This document shows positions 46,113 to 55,395 of a stretch of 64,000 bases of DNA, one piece after another. Source of the stretch: Desulfonatronum sp. SC1 (GTDB lineage Bacteria; Desulfobacterota; Desulfovibrionia; Desulfovibrionales; Desulfonatronaceae); the NCBI RefSeq assembly GCF_003046795.1, contig NZ_PZKN01000002.1:124001-188000 (forward strand), read 5' to 3'. The translations under genes were made by a program, and so were the position numbers. The notes under the pieces are model-generated. The model was not told where the DNA came from. It was given only the letters and a program-made list of their open reading frames with translations, and searched no databases. Each line of letters begins with the position of its first letter. Position 1 is the stretch's first letter.

Positions 46113-48677
46113 ATGAAACCGCTCCGCACCTACAGCGTCATTCCCAAGCTCCCCTCCAAGCTGCACACTTTGTGGGACTTGGCCTACAACGTCTGGTTCG
46201 ATTGGAACCACGAGGTGACCGGGCTCTTTTCCCAAATCGACCCCAAGTTATGGGCCAGAAGCTACGGAAATCCCATCGCCTTTCTCAATCACCTACCCCA
46301 AGCCACCCTGGAGTCCCTGGCCAAGGACGACTTTTTTCTGGAGCGCCTGCGTTCGGTCAAGCACAGCCAGGACATCTACATGGAGCGCAAGAGCACCGCG
46401 CTGCCTTTTACCTACAAAGAAAACCAGCCCCTGGTGGCTTACTTCAGCCTGGAGTACGGGCTGAGCCTCTGCCTGCCTATCTATTCCGGAGGCCTGGGCA
46501 TCCTGGCCGGAGATCACCTCAAGTCCGCCAGCGATCTGAACATCCCTCTGGTGGGCGTGGGCCTGGCCTATCAGCAGGGCTACTTCCGGCAGTACCTGAC
46601 CGCGGATGGCTGGCAGAACGAACGCTACCCGGACTACGACTTCTCCCAAATGCCCATGGAGCTTGTCCGCGATAAAGATCAAAAGCCGGTCTCCATCAGC
46701 GTGGACCTAGCCGGTCAGCCGCTGTCCGCCCAGATATGGAAGGTTCGGGTGGGCCGGATCCAGCTTTACCTTTTGGACTCCAATATCTCCGAGAATCCGC
46801 CCCACTTCCGGCAGATCACCTCCCGGCTCTACGGCGGAGACCTGGAAATGCGCATCTGGCAGGAAATCCTACTGGGCATCGGCGGGATCAAGGCTCTGAA
46901 CACCCTGGGCCTGACGCCCCGGGTGATCCACATGAACGAGGGCCACTCCGCCTTCGCCGGCCTGGAGCGCATCCGGGTGTTCATGGCCGAGTACGGGCTG
47001 TCCTTTGAGGCAGCCATGGAACTGACCGCCTCCACCAGCGTGTTCACCACCCACACCCCGGTCCCAGCCGGCAACGATCGTTTCCCAGCGGAACTGATGC
47101 AGCGCTATTTCGACGGCTATGCCCGCAGCCTGGGTCTAGCCTTCAAGGTGCTCCTGGCCCTGGGCCGGGAAGACCCGCGCAACGACGGGGAATGGTTCTG
47201 CATGACCGTCCTGGCTCTGCGTCTTTCCCGGTTCAACAACGGGGTCAGCGAGTTGCATGGCCATGTTTCCCGGCGGATGTGGCAAAAGGTCTGGCCCCAG
47301 TACCCGGTTGAGGACATCCCCATCGGCACGGTGACCAACGGCGTGCACATCGCCTCCTGGGTGGCCCGGGACATCGCCATGCTCTTCGAGCGCTACCTGG
47401 GCGGCAACTGGAAAGAAGACCCGGACTGCACACGGGTCTGGCAGCAGGCCGAGACCATCCCGGACGGAGAACTGTGGCGGGCCCATGAAAGGCTGCGGGA
47501 GCGAGTTGTGGACTACGCCCGCTTTCGTCTACGTGAACAGTTGGTCCAGCGCGGAGCCCGGCGCAAGGAACTGCAAGAAGCCGACGAAGTACTGGATCCG
47601 CAAGTCCTGACCATCGGCTTTGCCCGGCGTTTCGCCACCTACAAGCGGGCCACCCTACTCCTGGCGGACCGGGAGCGGTTCCTGCGCCTGCTCACGGATC
47701 CCAACCGTCCGGTGCAGTTCATCTTTGCCGGAAAGTCCCACCCCCACGACAACGAAGGCAAGAAGTTCATGCAGCAGCTTGTCCAGTTCTGCCAGCAGCC
47801 TGAGGTGCGCAAGCGTTTGGTCTTTCTGGAGGATTACGACATGGAGGTGGCCGAGTACATGGTCCAGGGCTGCGACGTCTGGCTGAACACCCCCCGCCGC
47901 CCCCTGGAAGCCTGCGGCACCAGCGGGATGAAGGCCATTGCCAACGGTGTGCTCCAGGTCAGCACCCTGGACGGCTGGTGGGTAGAGGCGCACCGCATGG
48001 ACAGCGCCGTGGGCTGGGCCATCGGTCAGGGCGAGGAGTATGAAGACTCGGCCTACCAGGACTTCGTGGAAAGCCAGATCCTCTATACTCTCCTGGAAAA
48101 GGAAGTCATCCCCACCTTCTATGAACGAGGCCAGGCCAACCTGCCCCGGGAGTGGATCCGCCGGATGAAAAAATGCCTCCAGCTCTTCACCCCGGTTTTC
48201 ACCTCCCACCGGATGGTCGCGGACTACGTCAAGAACGCCTACCAGCCGGCCTACAAGAACTCTGTCAGCCTGATGGAGGAAAGCTTCGCCCCGGCCAAGC
48301 AGCTGGCCTCCTGGCGGATGGAAATCATGACCAAGTGGAACGCCCTGCGGATCACCAATGTTCAGGCCAATGTTCCCAATATCCTGCACGTAACCCAGGC
48401 CATGGACATCCAGGCAGACGTCTACCTCAACGGGTTAAATCCTGAAGACGTCCGGGTGGAAATCTATGCCGGTCCGGTCACCGCGGACGGCTCCTTCGCC
48501 CAACGCGGCACGGCCTGCATGGACCTGACAGGACCCCTCAAGGACGGTTGGTACCGCTACTCCGGCCAGTTCATCCCGGAGGCCCCCGGACGCTTCGGCT
48601 TCACCGTGCGCATGCTCCCCAACCACAAACTCCTGCTGGACCCGCACTCCCTGGGATTGATTCATTGGGCGCAGTGA
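46113..48677 (+). CDS. glgP: Alpha-glucan (glycogen/maltodextrin) phosphorylase, GT35
   Basis: 854 residues from ATG 46113. Of the bacterial type with an extra N-terminal domain (DUF3417: LPSKLHTLWDLAYNVWFDWN), then AYFSLEYGLSLCLPIYSGGL, HMNEGHSAFAGLERIR, FTTHTPVPAGNDRF, and the PLP Lys in CGTSGMKAIANG. It releases glucose 1-phosphate from alpha-1,4-glucans. It stands alone, without glgA/B/C nearby. Confidence 0.95.
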   Translation: MKPLRTYSVIPKLPSKLHTLWDLAYNVWFDWNHEVTGLFSQIDPKLWARSYGNPIAFLNHLPQATLESLAKDDFFLERLRSVKHSQDIYMERKSTALPFTYKENQPLVAYFSLEYGLSLCLPIYSGGLGILAGDHLKSASDLNIPLVGVGLAYQQGYFRQYLTADGWQNERYPDYDFSQMPMELVRDKDQKPVSISVDLAGQPLSAQIWKVRVGRIQLYLLDSNISENPPHFRQITSRLYGGDLEMRIWQEILLGIGGIKALNTLGLTPRVIHMNEGHSAFAGLERIRVFMAEYGLSFEAAMELTASTSVFTTHTPVPAGNDRFPAELMQRYFDGYARSLGLAFKVLLALGREDPRNDGEWFCMTVLALRLSRFNNGVSELHGHVSRRMWQKVWPQYPVEDIPIGTVTNGVHIASWVARDIAMLFERYLGGNWKEDPDCTRVWQQAETIPDGELWRAHERLRERVVDYARFRLREQLVQRGARRKELQEADEVLDPQVLTIGFARRFATYKRATLLLADRERFLRLLTDPNRPVQFIFAGKSHPHDNEGKKFMQQLVQFCQQPEVRKRLVFLEDYDMEVAEYMVQGCDVWLNTPRRPLEACGTSGMKAIANGVLQVSTLDGWWVEAHRMDSAVGWAIGQGEEYEDSAYQDFVESQILYTLLEKEVIPTFYERGQANLPREWIRRMKKCLQLFTPVFTSHRMVADYVKNAYQPAYKNSVSLMEESFAPAKQLASWRMEIMTKWNALRITNVQANVPNILHVTQAMDIQADVYLNGLNPEDVRVEIYAGPVTADGSFAQRGTACMDLTGPLKDGWYRYSGQFIPEAPGRFGFTVRMLPNHKLLLDPHSLGLIHWAQ

Positions 48678-48706
48678 GGGGGGAAATTAGTATTCAGGAG
48701 CCAGGA

Positions 48707-48771
48707 TCGAAATCGAAATCGAGCAAAGTAAATCCGTCATTGGAAGACGGCGATAGCGATTTCGATTTCGA
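48707..48771. repeat. Inverted repeat of TCGAAA units with dispersed-repeat tail
   Basis: TCGAAATCGAAATCG (48707-48721) is matched by its complement CGATTTCGATTTCGA (48757-48771), 15-bp perfect arms. The plus-strand open frame reads DFDFDYEDAQ, a low-complexity translation. Just downstream (about 48825-48855) is ACCGTAAACCGTGAACC-type text shared with the insertion inside the kinase gene at 23245-23425. The 185-bp gap holds no supported gene. Confidence 0.75.
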
Positions 48772-48862
48772 CTATGAGGACGCCCAGGCTATCCGTATCA
48801 TTGAGCGCGAAACGGAATAAACCGTAAACCGTGAACCATTCAACCCTCAACCATTATTCCAA

Positions 48863-50179
48863 ATGACCTTCATCCCAAAAACATCCCCCGAGCAACTGGT
48901 CGACATCCAGACCGCCGGGCTGCGCTGGACCGTGGCGCACGCCTACGCGGGCAGCCCGTTTTACCGTGAGCGCATGGACCAAGCCGGGGTTCTGCCCGAG
49001 GACGTCCAAAGCCTGGACGATCTGCGCCACCTCCCGTTTTGCGACGCCGAGGATTTGCAGTCCGGCTACCCGTATCCCCTGCGCAGCGTGCCTTTCGAGG
49101 ACATCGTCCGCATCCACGCCTCCTCCGGCACCACGGGAAAGCGCAAGGTGCTCTGCTACACCCTACAGGACATTGACGACTGGCGGAACATGTTCGCCCG
49201 CTGCTACGAACTGGCCGGGTTGACCCCGGCGGACCGGGTCCAGATTGCGGTGGGCTACGGGCTGTGGACCGCGGGGGCCGGGTTTCAGCTTGGCTGCGAG
49301 AGGTTCGGGGCCATGGCCGTGCCGCTGGGGCCGGCCAATTCGGACATGCACTGCGAAATGATGGTGGACATGGAAACCACGGTCTTCTGCGCCACGGCCT
49401 CCATGGCCTTGCTCATGGCCGAGGAACTGCACCGCCGGGGCCTGATCGACCGGGTCAAGGTCTCCAAGATCATCCTCGGCGCGGAACGGCACGGAGACTC
49501 CATGCGCCAGCGGATCAAGGAACTGCTGGGCGTGGAACACATCTTCGACATCTACGGCCTGACCGAACTCTATGGCCCGGGCACGGGGCTGGACTGCGCA
49601 CTGCACCGGGGCATCCACTACTGGGCCGACTATTTCATCCTGGAAATTCTGGATCCGGTCACCCTGGAGCCGGTCCCACCCGGTGAACCCGGCGAAATGG
49701 TCGTCACCACCCTGCGCAAACAGGCCGCCCCGTTGATCCGCTACCGCACCCACGACCTGAGCCGTTTGATCCCCGGCGAGTGCCCCTGCGGAGTGGGTTT
49801 TCCGCTGCATGACCGGGTCCTGGGCCGCACGGACGACATGTTCATCTACCGGGCCGTGAACATCTACCCCGGCCAGATCGACGACGTGCTCAGCCGCATC
49901 CCCGGCCTGGGCAGCGAATACCAGATCCACCTGCTCCACCGGGACGACGGCCGGGACGTCATGACCCTGAAGGTGGAACGCGGGCCCAACGTGGACGCTT
50001 CAGCGGACAAGGACCTAGCCGAGGCCGTGGCCGGAGAGATCCGGCGCAAAATCATGGTCCGCTCCCAGGTCGAAATTCTGGATTACGCCGCCCTGCCCCG
50101 TACCGAGCGCAAGAGCAAGCGGGTCTTCGACCACCGGGAAAGCGTGTCCAGTTTCCTGGACCAGGCCAAGGCCGGGTGA
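48863..50179 (+). CDS. paaK: Phenylacetate-CoA ligase family protein
   Basis: 438 residues of the PaaK branch of adenylate-forming enzymes: HASSGTTGKRKVLCYT (P-loop), YGLTELYGPG and the C-terminal GRTDDMFIYRAVNIYPGQID with a final AMP-binding_C domain. It makes an aryl-CoA from acid, ATP and CoA. In sulfate reducers such genes often sit beside branched-chain or indolepyruvate pathways, which fits ilvE two genes on. Substrate may be phenylacetate, indoleacetate or another aryl acid. Confidence 0.9.
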   Translation: MTFIPKTSPEQLVDIQTAGLRWTVAHAYAGSPFYRERMDQAGVLPEDVQSLDDLRHLPFCDAEDLQSGYPYPLRSVPFEDIVRIHASSGTTGKRKVLCYTLQDIDDWRNMFARCYELAGLTPADRVQIAVGYGLWTAGAGFQLGCERFGAMAVPLGPANSDMHCEMMVDMETTVFCATASMALLMAEELHRRGLIDRVKVSKIILGAERHGDSMRQRIKELLGVEHIFDIYGLTELYGPGTGLDCALHRGIHYWADYFILEILDPVTLEPVPPGEPGEMVVTTLRKQAAPLIRYRTHDLSRLIPGECPCGVGFPLHDRVLGRTDDMFIYRAVNIYPGQIDDVLSRIPGLGSEYQIHLLHRDDGRDVMTLKVERGPNVDASADKDLAEAVAGEIRRKIMVRSQVEILDYAALPRTERKSKRVFDHRESVSSFLDQAKAG

Positions 50180-50679
50180 GCGGGATGAACGACACTTCCG
50201 AACGCTCTCCAGAGCGCCCCATCTACACCCACACCCAGCGCGGCACCCTGATGATCGCCTCCTTCGTGTTGGCCGGAGCCTTTATCCTGCATCAGCTGAT
50301 CCAGGGTGGAGCGTCTTGGCTCTGGGTGCTGTTGGTCGTGGCCGTGACCATCGGCTTTACTTTTTCCAGCCTGACCGTAACCATCACCTCCGCCGCGCTG
50401 ACCGCCGCCTTCACCCCGGGCTGGCCGCGCAAGGTCGAACGCTTGGAAAACATCGCCCAGGCCCATGCAGTACGCAACCCGTGGTACTACGGCTGGGGCA
50501 TCCGCCTCACGCCCCACGGAACGCTCTACAACGTCTCCGGCCTGGATGCCGTGGAAATCCGCACCAAGCAAGGCAAAACCTTCCGCATCGGCACCGACGA
50601 GCCCGAGGCGCTGGTTCAGGCGATACAGCGGGCAACCGGGCACGCGCTCCGCATGGAGAAACCGGACTTACGAACATGA
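50176..50679 (+). CDS. Small membrane protein of unknown function
   Basis: 167 residues. Start GTG 50176 overlaps the paaK stop (GTGA); an ATG at 50185 is an alternative. Two membrane helices (about 26-44 and 48-75) are followed by a cytoplasmic part with GTLYNVSGLDAVEIRTKQGK and RIGTDEPEALVQAI. This is the pattern of a PH-like (YdbT/DUF304) domain. Coupling to paaK and close spacing to ilvE place it in that operon. Role unknown. Confidence 0.75.
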   Translation: MSGMNDTSERSPERPIYTHTQRGTLMIASFVLAGAFILHQLIQGGASWLWVLLVVAVTIGFTFSSLTVTITSAALTAAFTPGWPRKVERLENIAQAHAVRNPWYYGWGIRLTPHGTLYNVSGLDAVEIRTKQGKTFRIGTDEPEALVQAIQRATGHALRMEKPDLRT

Positions 50680-50720
50680 CCCCACAACCTTCAACCCCAA
50701 TGCATTGGGAGGAATAATCA

Positions 50721-51797
50721 ATGGATATCCGCATCGAACCGGCCCCGGAGGCCCAACTTCGCGGCAAGCCGGCGGACGAGAGCAAGCTGGTTTTCGGCAA
50801 TACCTTCAGCGACCACATGTTCCGGGTGGACTACCGCGAACCCCAGGGCTGGGTGGACGCGCGGGTCGTGCCGTACCAGAACATCACCATGGACCCGGCG
50901 GCCATGGTCCTGCATTACGGTCAGGGCATCTTTGAGGGCATGAAGGCCTACCGCTGTCGCGACGGCCGGATTCATCTGTTCCGGCCCTTCCAGAACTTTG
51001 AGCGCATGAACCGCTCGGCCACCCGGCTGTGCATGCCCACCATAGACGTGAAGGACCAGCTCGCGGCCCTGGAGGCCCTGCTCCGCGTGGACCACGCCTG
51101 GATTCCCCACAGCATGGGCTCGTCCCTGTACATCCGACCGACCATGATCGCCTCGGAACCGCACATCGGGGTCCGACCGGCCAAGGAATACATCTACTAC
51201 ATCATCACTGGGCCGGTGGGCGCCTACTACGCCGAGGGCTTCAGCCCCGTGAGCATCTACGTGTCCGACGAGTTCGTACGGGCCGTGCGCGGGGGCGTGG
51301 GCGAGGCCAAGACCATGGGCAACTACGCGGCCAGCCTCTTTGCCGCTGAAGTGGCCAAGAAGAAAGGCTTCACCCAGGTGCTTTGGCTGGACGGCATCGA
51401 ACGGAAGTACATCGAGGAAGTGGGGACCATGAACATCTTTTTCCGGATCGGAGACACCCTGGTCACCCCGCCCCTGACCGGCTCCATCCTCCCGGGCATC
51501 ACCCGGGATTCAGTCCTGACCCTGGCCAAAAAATGGGGCATGGACGTCCAAGAACGGCTGATCGACATCCAGGAATGCGTGGACGCCATCCAAAGCGGAA
51601 CCATGACCGAAATCTTCGGCTCCGGCACCGCCGCGGTCATTTCCCCGGTGGGCTCCATTTCTTATAAAGACAAGAAGTACACGGTCCGGGACGGCGGCGT
51701 GGGCGACCTCGCCCGGCGGCTGCATGACGAGATCGTGGGCATCCAGTACGGCGAGAAGGAAGATGCGTTTGGCTGGGTGTATGAAGTGAAAATCTGA
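50721..51797 (+). CDS. ilvE: Branched-chain amino acid aminotransferase
   Basis: 358 residues, class IV PLP aminotransferase of the long, Bacillus/eukaryote-like type. [15 protein letters not shown], the PLP Lys in [26 protein letters not shown] and [14 protein letters not shown] are present. It interconverts Leu, Ile and Val with their keto acids. GGGAGGA precedes the ATG. Third gene of the paaK-ilvE-cyclophilin run. Confidence 0.96.
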   Translation: MDIRIEPAPEAQLRGKPADESKLVFGNTFSDHMFRVDYREPQGWVDARVVPYQNITMDPAAMVLHYGQGIFEGMKAYRCRDGRIHLFRPFQNFERMNRSATRLCMPTIDVKDQLAALEALLRVDHAWIPHSMGSSLYIRPTMIASEPHIGVRPAKEYIYYIITGPVGAYYAEGFSPVSIYVSDEFVRAVRGGVGEAKTMGNYAASLFAAEVAKKKGFTQVLWLDGIERKYIEEVGTMNIFFRIGDTLVTPPLTGSILPGITRDSVLTLAKKWGMDVQERLIDIQECVDAIQSGTMTEIFGSGTAAVISPVGSISYKDKKYTVRDGGVGDLARRLHDEIVGIQYGEKEDAFGWVYEVKI

Positions 51798-51811
51798 CCG
51801 AGGTCACGGCC

Positions 51812-52471
51812 ATGACGCGAAACACCCCAAAGCCCGGCACACGGGCCACGCGAATCCTTCCTGTTCAGATCCTGGGTCTGATCCTGGCCATTATCCTGGC
51901 CACATTCCCCTTGGCGGCATCCGCTCAAAACGCCGCCTCACCCGCTCCCGACGAGGGAGCCCAACCGTTGGAGAAGATGATGACCACAGTCGTAATGACC
52001 ACCAGCCATGGAGCGATCACCATTGAGCTGGACGCCGAAAAAGCGCCGATAACCGTGGAAAATTTTCTGCGTTACGTGGATGATGGCTTTTTCCAAGGCA
52101 CCATTTTTCACCGCGTGATCCCCGGATTCATGATCCAGGGCGGCGGCATGACCGAGGACATGACTCCCAAACGCGGCCATCCGCCCATCAAGAACGAGGC
52201 GGACAACGGCCTGAAAAACCTCCGCGGCACCCTGGCCATGGCCCGCACTGCGGACATCAACAGCGCCACCAGCCAGTTCTTCATCAATCTGAAGGACAAC
52301 GCCTTCCTGGACCACGGCGGCCGGGACTTCGGCTATGCCGTATTCGGCAAAGTGGTGGAGGGAATGGATGTGGTGGACGCCATTGCCGGAGTGAAGACCG
52401 GCAACAAGAGCATGCACCAGGACGTCCCGGTGGAACCGGTGCTGATCACGGACATGGTTCGCGCCGAGTAG
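51812..52471 (+). CDS. Periplasmic peptidyl-prolyl isomerase, cyclophilin type
   Basis: 219 residues. A signal peptide with hydrophobic core at about 17-36 ends in AASAQ. The cyclophilin core follows at 60-217: [36 protein letters not shown] and [17 protein letters not shown]. It catalyses prolyl cis-trans isomerisation, most likely in the periplasm (PpiA-like). It follows ilvE by 14 bp and is followed by a strong terminator. Confidence 0.94.
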   Translation: MTRNTPKPGTRATRILPVQILGLILAIILATFPLAASAQNAASPAPDEGAQPLEKMMTTVVMTTSHGAITIELDAEKAPITVENFLRYVDDGFFQGTIFHRVIPGFMIQGGGMTEDMTPKRGHPPIKNEADNGLKNLRGTLAMARTADINSATSQFFINLKDNAFLDHGGRDFGYAVFGKVVEGMDVVDAIAGVKTGNKSMHQDVPVEPVLITDMVRAE

Positions 52472-52519
52472 TTCGACGGTGAAATCTCCGGACGCTCTCC
52501 GGCGAAGCTTCCCCTTCAA

Positions 52520-52585
52520 AAAGGTCGCTCACTGATACCGACCAGCCGTGCTTGGGCTGGATGCCGGTTTCAGTGAGCGACCTTT
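52520..52585 (+). terminator. Large two-way terminator hairpin
   Basis: Outer stem AAAGGTCGCTCACTGA/TCAGTGAGCGACCTTT (16 bp), with an ACCG/CGGT continuation and an inner CCAGCC/GGCTGG hairpin. It lies 48 bp past the cyclophilin stop. The flanking A and T runs would let it act from both sides, ending the toxin-antitoxin transcript as well. Confidence 0.85.
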
Positions 52586-52644
52586 GTTTGTCCTTCGGAC
52601 CGATGACGCTGCCCATCGAGCGAGAGGAAATATGTTCCGCTGGA

Positions 52645-52971
52645 TCACCTGATAGCTGAGGGGGGATTCGGTACCAATTTGATCTCGAGATGGCACCCTA
52701 CGGCATGTGCGTATTTTTTGAGAGTCGTCACGGATGGAGCGTGTTTTCCAGCTGCTTCCAGACGCGACACAGCGCTTTTGGTCGTTCCCATCAACTCCGC
52801 AACATCCTCCTGGGTCAAACCGGCCCGGGCCCGCGCTGCCAGCAATTCGCGAACCAGGACATACTCTTCCGCGAGTTCTTCATAAGCCTCCTTGAACCCT
52901 TTGCGTTTCATGCTTTTTTCGAGAAACGCCTTCTGGTCGTGGAGAACTGGTTGATATTTGAGTTCAGTCAT
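52645..52971 (-). CDS. higA: HigA-like XRE antitoxin
   Basis: 108 residues. A C-terminal XRE helix-turn-helix (about 48-100; RAGLTQEDVAELMGTTKSAV) follows a charged N-terminal helix. Such proteins bind and neutralise a RelE/HigB toxin and repress the operon. Its start overlaps the toxin's 3' end by 8 bp. Antitoxin-second order is the HigBA arrangement. Confidence 0.88.
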   Translation of the reverse strand: MTELKYQPVLHDQKAFLEKSMKRKGFKEAYEELAEEYVLVRELLAARARAGLTQEDVAELMGTTKSAVSRLEAAGKHAPSVTTLKKYAHAVGCHLEIKLVPNPPSAIR

Positions 52972-53290
52972 TTTGCACCTCTCTCATTCTTTTCCGGGCA
53001 ATCTTCAGTTCATGCTCAGGAGTCTGTCGGGTCTTCTTTACGAAAGCGTGAAGGATGATCACTTTTTGCCCGATGATGAAACAGTATAGTGCACGTCCGA
53101 TTCCTTCGCGTCCCCGCGCCCTCAATTCGAAAAGTCCTTCGCCCATGGGGCGTGAGTGCGGCATGCGCAGGCTTGGGCCAAACTCGAGCAAAAGGTCAAC
53201 CAGTCGCGCATAGTCTGCCAGAATACCAACGGGCCAGTTTTCAATATCCTCTCTTACCTTCGGATGAAAGTATTCAATCGAATAGGGCAT
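52964..53290 (-). CDS. higB: HigB/RelE-family toxin (Gp49-like)
   Basis: 108 residues with the Gp49/HigB pattern: FHPKVREDIENWP at the start, GLFELRARGREGIGRALYCF in the core and KVIILHAFVKKTRQTPEHE near the end, with a basic C-terminus. HigB-type toxins are ribosome-dependent mRNA interferases. Upstream of and overlapping higA. Confidence 0.88.
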   Translation of the reverse strand: MPYSIEYFHPKVREDIENWPVGILADYARLVDLLLEFGPSLRMPHSRPMGEGLFELRARGREGIGRALYCFIIGQKVIILHAFVKKTRQTPEHELKIARKRMREVQND

Positions 53291-53388
53291 GGCTATAAGT
53301 TAGCAAATTTGATAACAATAGTCACGCAAAAAAGGTGACTGACCAAGCTATCGGCGCACCTTGAATAAGAATGTCAAGGAATGCCGAA

Positions 53389-53425
53389 ACCGGCCCCCAG
53401 GACAATCTTTCGCCTGGGGGCCGGT
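53389..53425 (-). terminator. GC-rich hairpin after the ABC-module operon
   Basis: Perfect 13-bp stem ACCGGCCCCCAGG/CCTGGGGGCCGGT with an 11-nt loop, 12 bp past the stop of the last gene of the module. Only a short TTT follows on the minus strand, so the call rests on stem strength and position. Confidence 0.65.
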
Positions 53426-53436
53426 CAAAGATGTTT

Positions 53437-54714
53437 TCAGGAAGCCCGGCGGCGTCCAGGCTGGAGGAAAAGCACGGCCAGGAGGCCGATGAAGCCGGTC
53501 AGGGCAACTGGGGCAAGGTCCGCGAGAACGGGCAGGGTTTTGTCGCGGCCGCGACGGATCAGCAGGAGGACGGCCAGGGCCGTCAGGATGCCACCGATGG
53601 ACCAGGGGCCGCCGAGCTGGACTTGGAGGTCGGCTTGGCCGCGCCAGGGGCTTTCCAGGTGCAGCTCGACGGGGAAAAGAAACTCGCGCATCCGCTGAAC
53701 CCAGGGCGACGAAGCATCCCGGCGGGAAAGCTCGAATCGGCGTACCGGTTCGTAGGCCGTGTTCATGGCCACGCCGAACACGCTCTTATCCGAACTCACG
53801 GTCACGGTCCGGTACAGCGGATCAATGAGCAGCTTCAGATCCATGCGGGCGGGATCGTAGCCTTGCACCGGCAGGGGGATCAGCCGGTAGTCGTCCCATG
53901 AGATCAGGAACGCTTCGCCCTGCCGGGTGATGATCACCCCGTGAAATTCCCGGCGCTCGTTCTCGTTGACGATGATGTCCAACACGTCCAGGGACGGATC
54001 GATGTCCGTGGCGACCACCTCGGGCCGATTCAGAACCCGTTTGACGTGGAATATCCGCCCCACTGCGTCACGGATGAAGTAGCCGTCGTCAAAAGGCTTC
54101 AGGTTCGTGGCCCTGCCGCCGATCACCGTGGCCGGGAAGGAAAAGCCAAGTTCCCGCAAGGTATTGGTGAACGTTTCCGTCAGGTCGCGATCCAGGCGAT
54201 TATAATCCGCGTTCAGAAATTCCATGGCCGAATCCGTGAACCGGAACATTTCCACGGGGAAACGCATCATGGCCACCGCCGGATCGATGTTGAACAGCGG
54301 ATAGAGGTCGATGCGCGGATGATGGCCGCGCAAATGACGGGCGCGAATCTCCAGGCCCTGGCGGTCCGCGGCGATGGCCTCCGTGTCGAAGGTGCGCCCG
54401 GCAATGGCCATGGGCAACAGGTTGCGCCGCTCCAGATTGCGAAAATAGACAAAGGGCAATTGGTCCTCGAAATCCTGGCGGCTGTAGTCCCGGCCCTGCT
54501 CATCCCGATACAGGAACTGGTGACCGCCCAGGGACTCCTGGTAAATAAACTCTTCCAAAAGAGGACTGAAAAACAGCAACGGCTCGTCGCCTCCCGATCC
54601 TCCGACCTTGTCGAAGATCGCGGGCAGCAGAAAGATCAAGGCCAGGACAGCCAGAATCGTCGCGCTCCATCGCGAGACCGGGGTGAGTATGCGGGATAAA
54701 TTATTCCCGGACAT
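53437..54714 (-). CDS. DUF4857-like membrane protein of an ABC-type module
   Basis: 425 residues from ATG 54714 (GGGAGG 6 bp upstream, overlapping the permease stop as TGATG). One membrane helix at the N-terminus (about 17-36) and two at the C-terminus (about 375-392 and 400-418) flank a large, probably periplasmic, mainly beta region. I think it belongs to the DUF4857 family, but this is from memory of gene context and length. No catalytic motif is seen. It is the last gene of a four-gene overlapping operon. Confidence 0.7.
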   Translation of the reverse strand: MSGNNLSRILTPVSRWSATILAVLALIFLLPAIFDKVGGSGGDEPLLFFSPLLEEFIYQESLGGHQFLYRDEQGRDYSRQDFEDQLPFVYFRNLERRNLLPMAIAGRTFDTEAIAADRQGLEIRARHLRGHHPRIDLYPLFNIDPAVAMMRFPVEMFRFTDSAMEFLNADYNRLDRDLTETFTNTLRELGFSFPATVIGGRATNLKPFDDGYFIRDAVGRIFHVKRVLNRPEVVATDIDPSLDVLDIIVNENERREFHGVIITRQGEAFLISWDDYRLIPLPVQGYDPARMDLKLLIDPLYRTVTVSSDKSVFGVAMNTAYEPVRRFELSRRDASSPWVQRMREFLFPVELHLESPWRGQADLQVQLGGPWSIGGILTALAVLLLIRRGRDKTLPVLADLAPVALTGFIGLLAVLFLQPGRRRAS

Positions 54715-55382
54715 CACGCACCTCCCTGGTGAAACCGGCGACCGGGTTCAAAGACGCTCAACAGCACCAGGGGCAGCGCGGCCAGCAGCCAGGGCAAGGC
54801 CGGAGTGAACCAGCCGTAGCCGCGGCCGATCATGAGGACGTAAGCCGCTGTCCCGAACACCAGCCCCAGGAAAAGTCGGCGCGGCCATTTCGGCTCCAGG
54901 AGCAGGGCCGCCGCTCCCAGGTAGCCCAGCATTCCTGCCGCGTACCAGGGGGCCATGGTCGCCAAGGATGAACAGCTCACCTCGGCGGGAAAATAGCGGG
55001 CCATGGTCAGGTGGGTCAGTCCGGCGACGACTCCGATCACGACCAAGAGATGCCCCAGGCCAGCCAGCAGGCACCAGGCCAGCATGGTTTCCCGGGCAAC
55101 GGGCAGGTGCAGGGCGATGCGCATCCGGCGGCCCAGCAATTCAGGAACAAACTGGGCCGCGGCCAGGGCCAGGCCCGTGAGCAGCGGCAGGTGGCGCATC
55201 TGGTACTGGAACACGGTCTGGAGATGAATGGCTTGGTACCAGACCATCTGGGCGTGCTCCGTGGTCATCTGCTGGCGAACGTCCAGAAAGACCTTGACGC
55301 AGAATCCCACGTTCACGGCCAGGGCCGCCAGAAACACCCAGCGCAGTTTCAGCCCTTCCTTGAGCAGTATGGATCGAATCAT
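54714..55382 (-). CDS. ABC transporter permease-like membrane protein
   Basis: 222 residues with about six membrane helices. The N-terminus MIRSILLKEGLKLRWVFLAA is typical of ABC-2-type permeases, and RMRIALHLPVARETMLAW is the cytoplasmic coupling-type segment seen in these. It lies 13 bp after the ATPase gene and overlaps the next gene, so it should be the membrane partner of that ATPase. Confidence 0.78.
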   Translation of the reverse strand: MIRSILLKEGLKLRWVFLAALAVNVGFCVKVFLDVRQQMTTEHAQMVWYQAIHLQTVFQYQMRHLPLLTGLALAAAQFVPELLGRRMRIALHLPVARETMLAWCLLAGLGHLLVVIGVVAGLTHLTMARYFPAEVSCSSLATMAPWYAAGMLGYLGAAALLLEPKWPRRLFLGLVFGTAAYVLMIGRGYGWFTPALPWLLAALPLVLLSVFEPGRRFHQGGA

Positions 55383-55395
55383 TTCTCTTCCTTCT

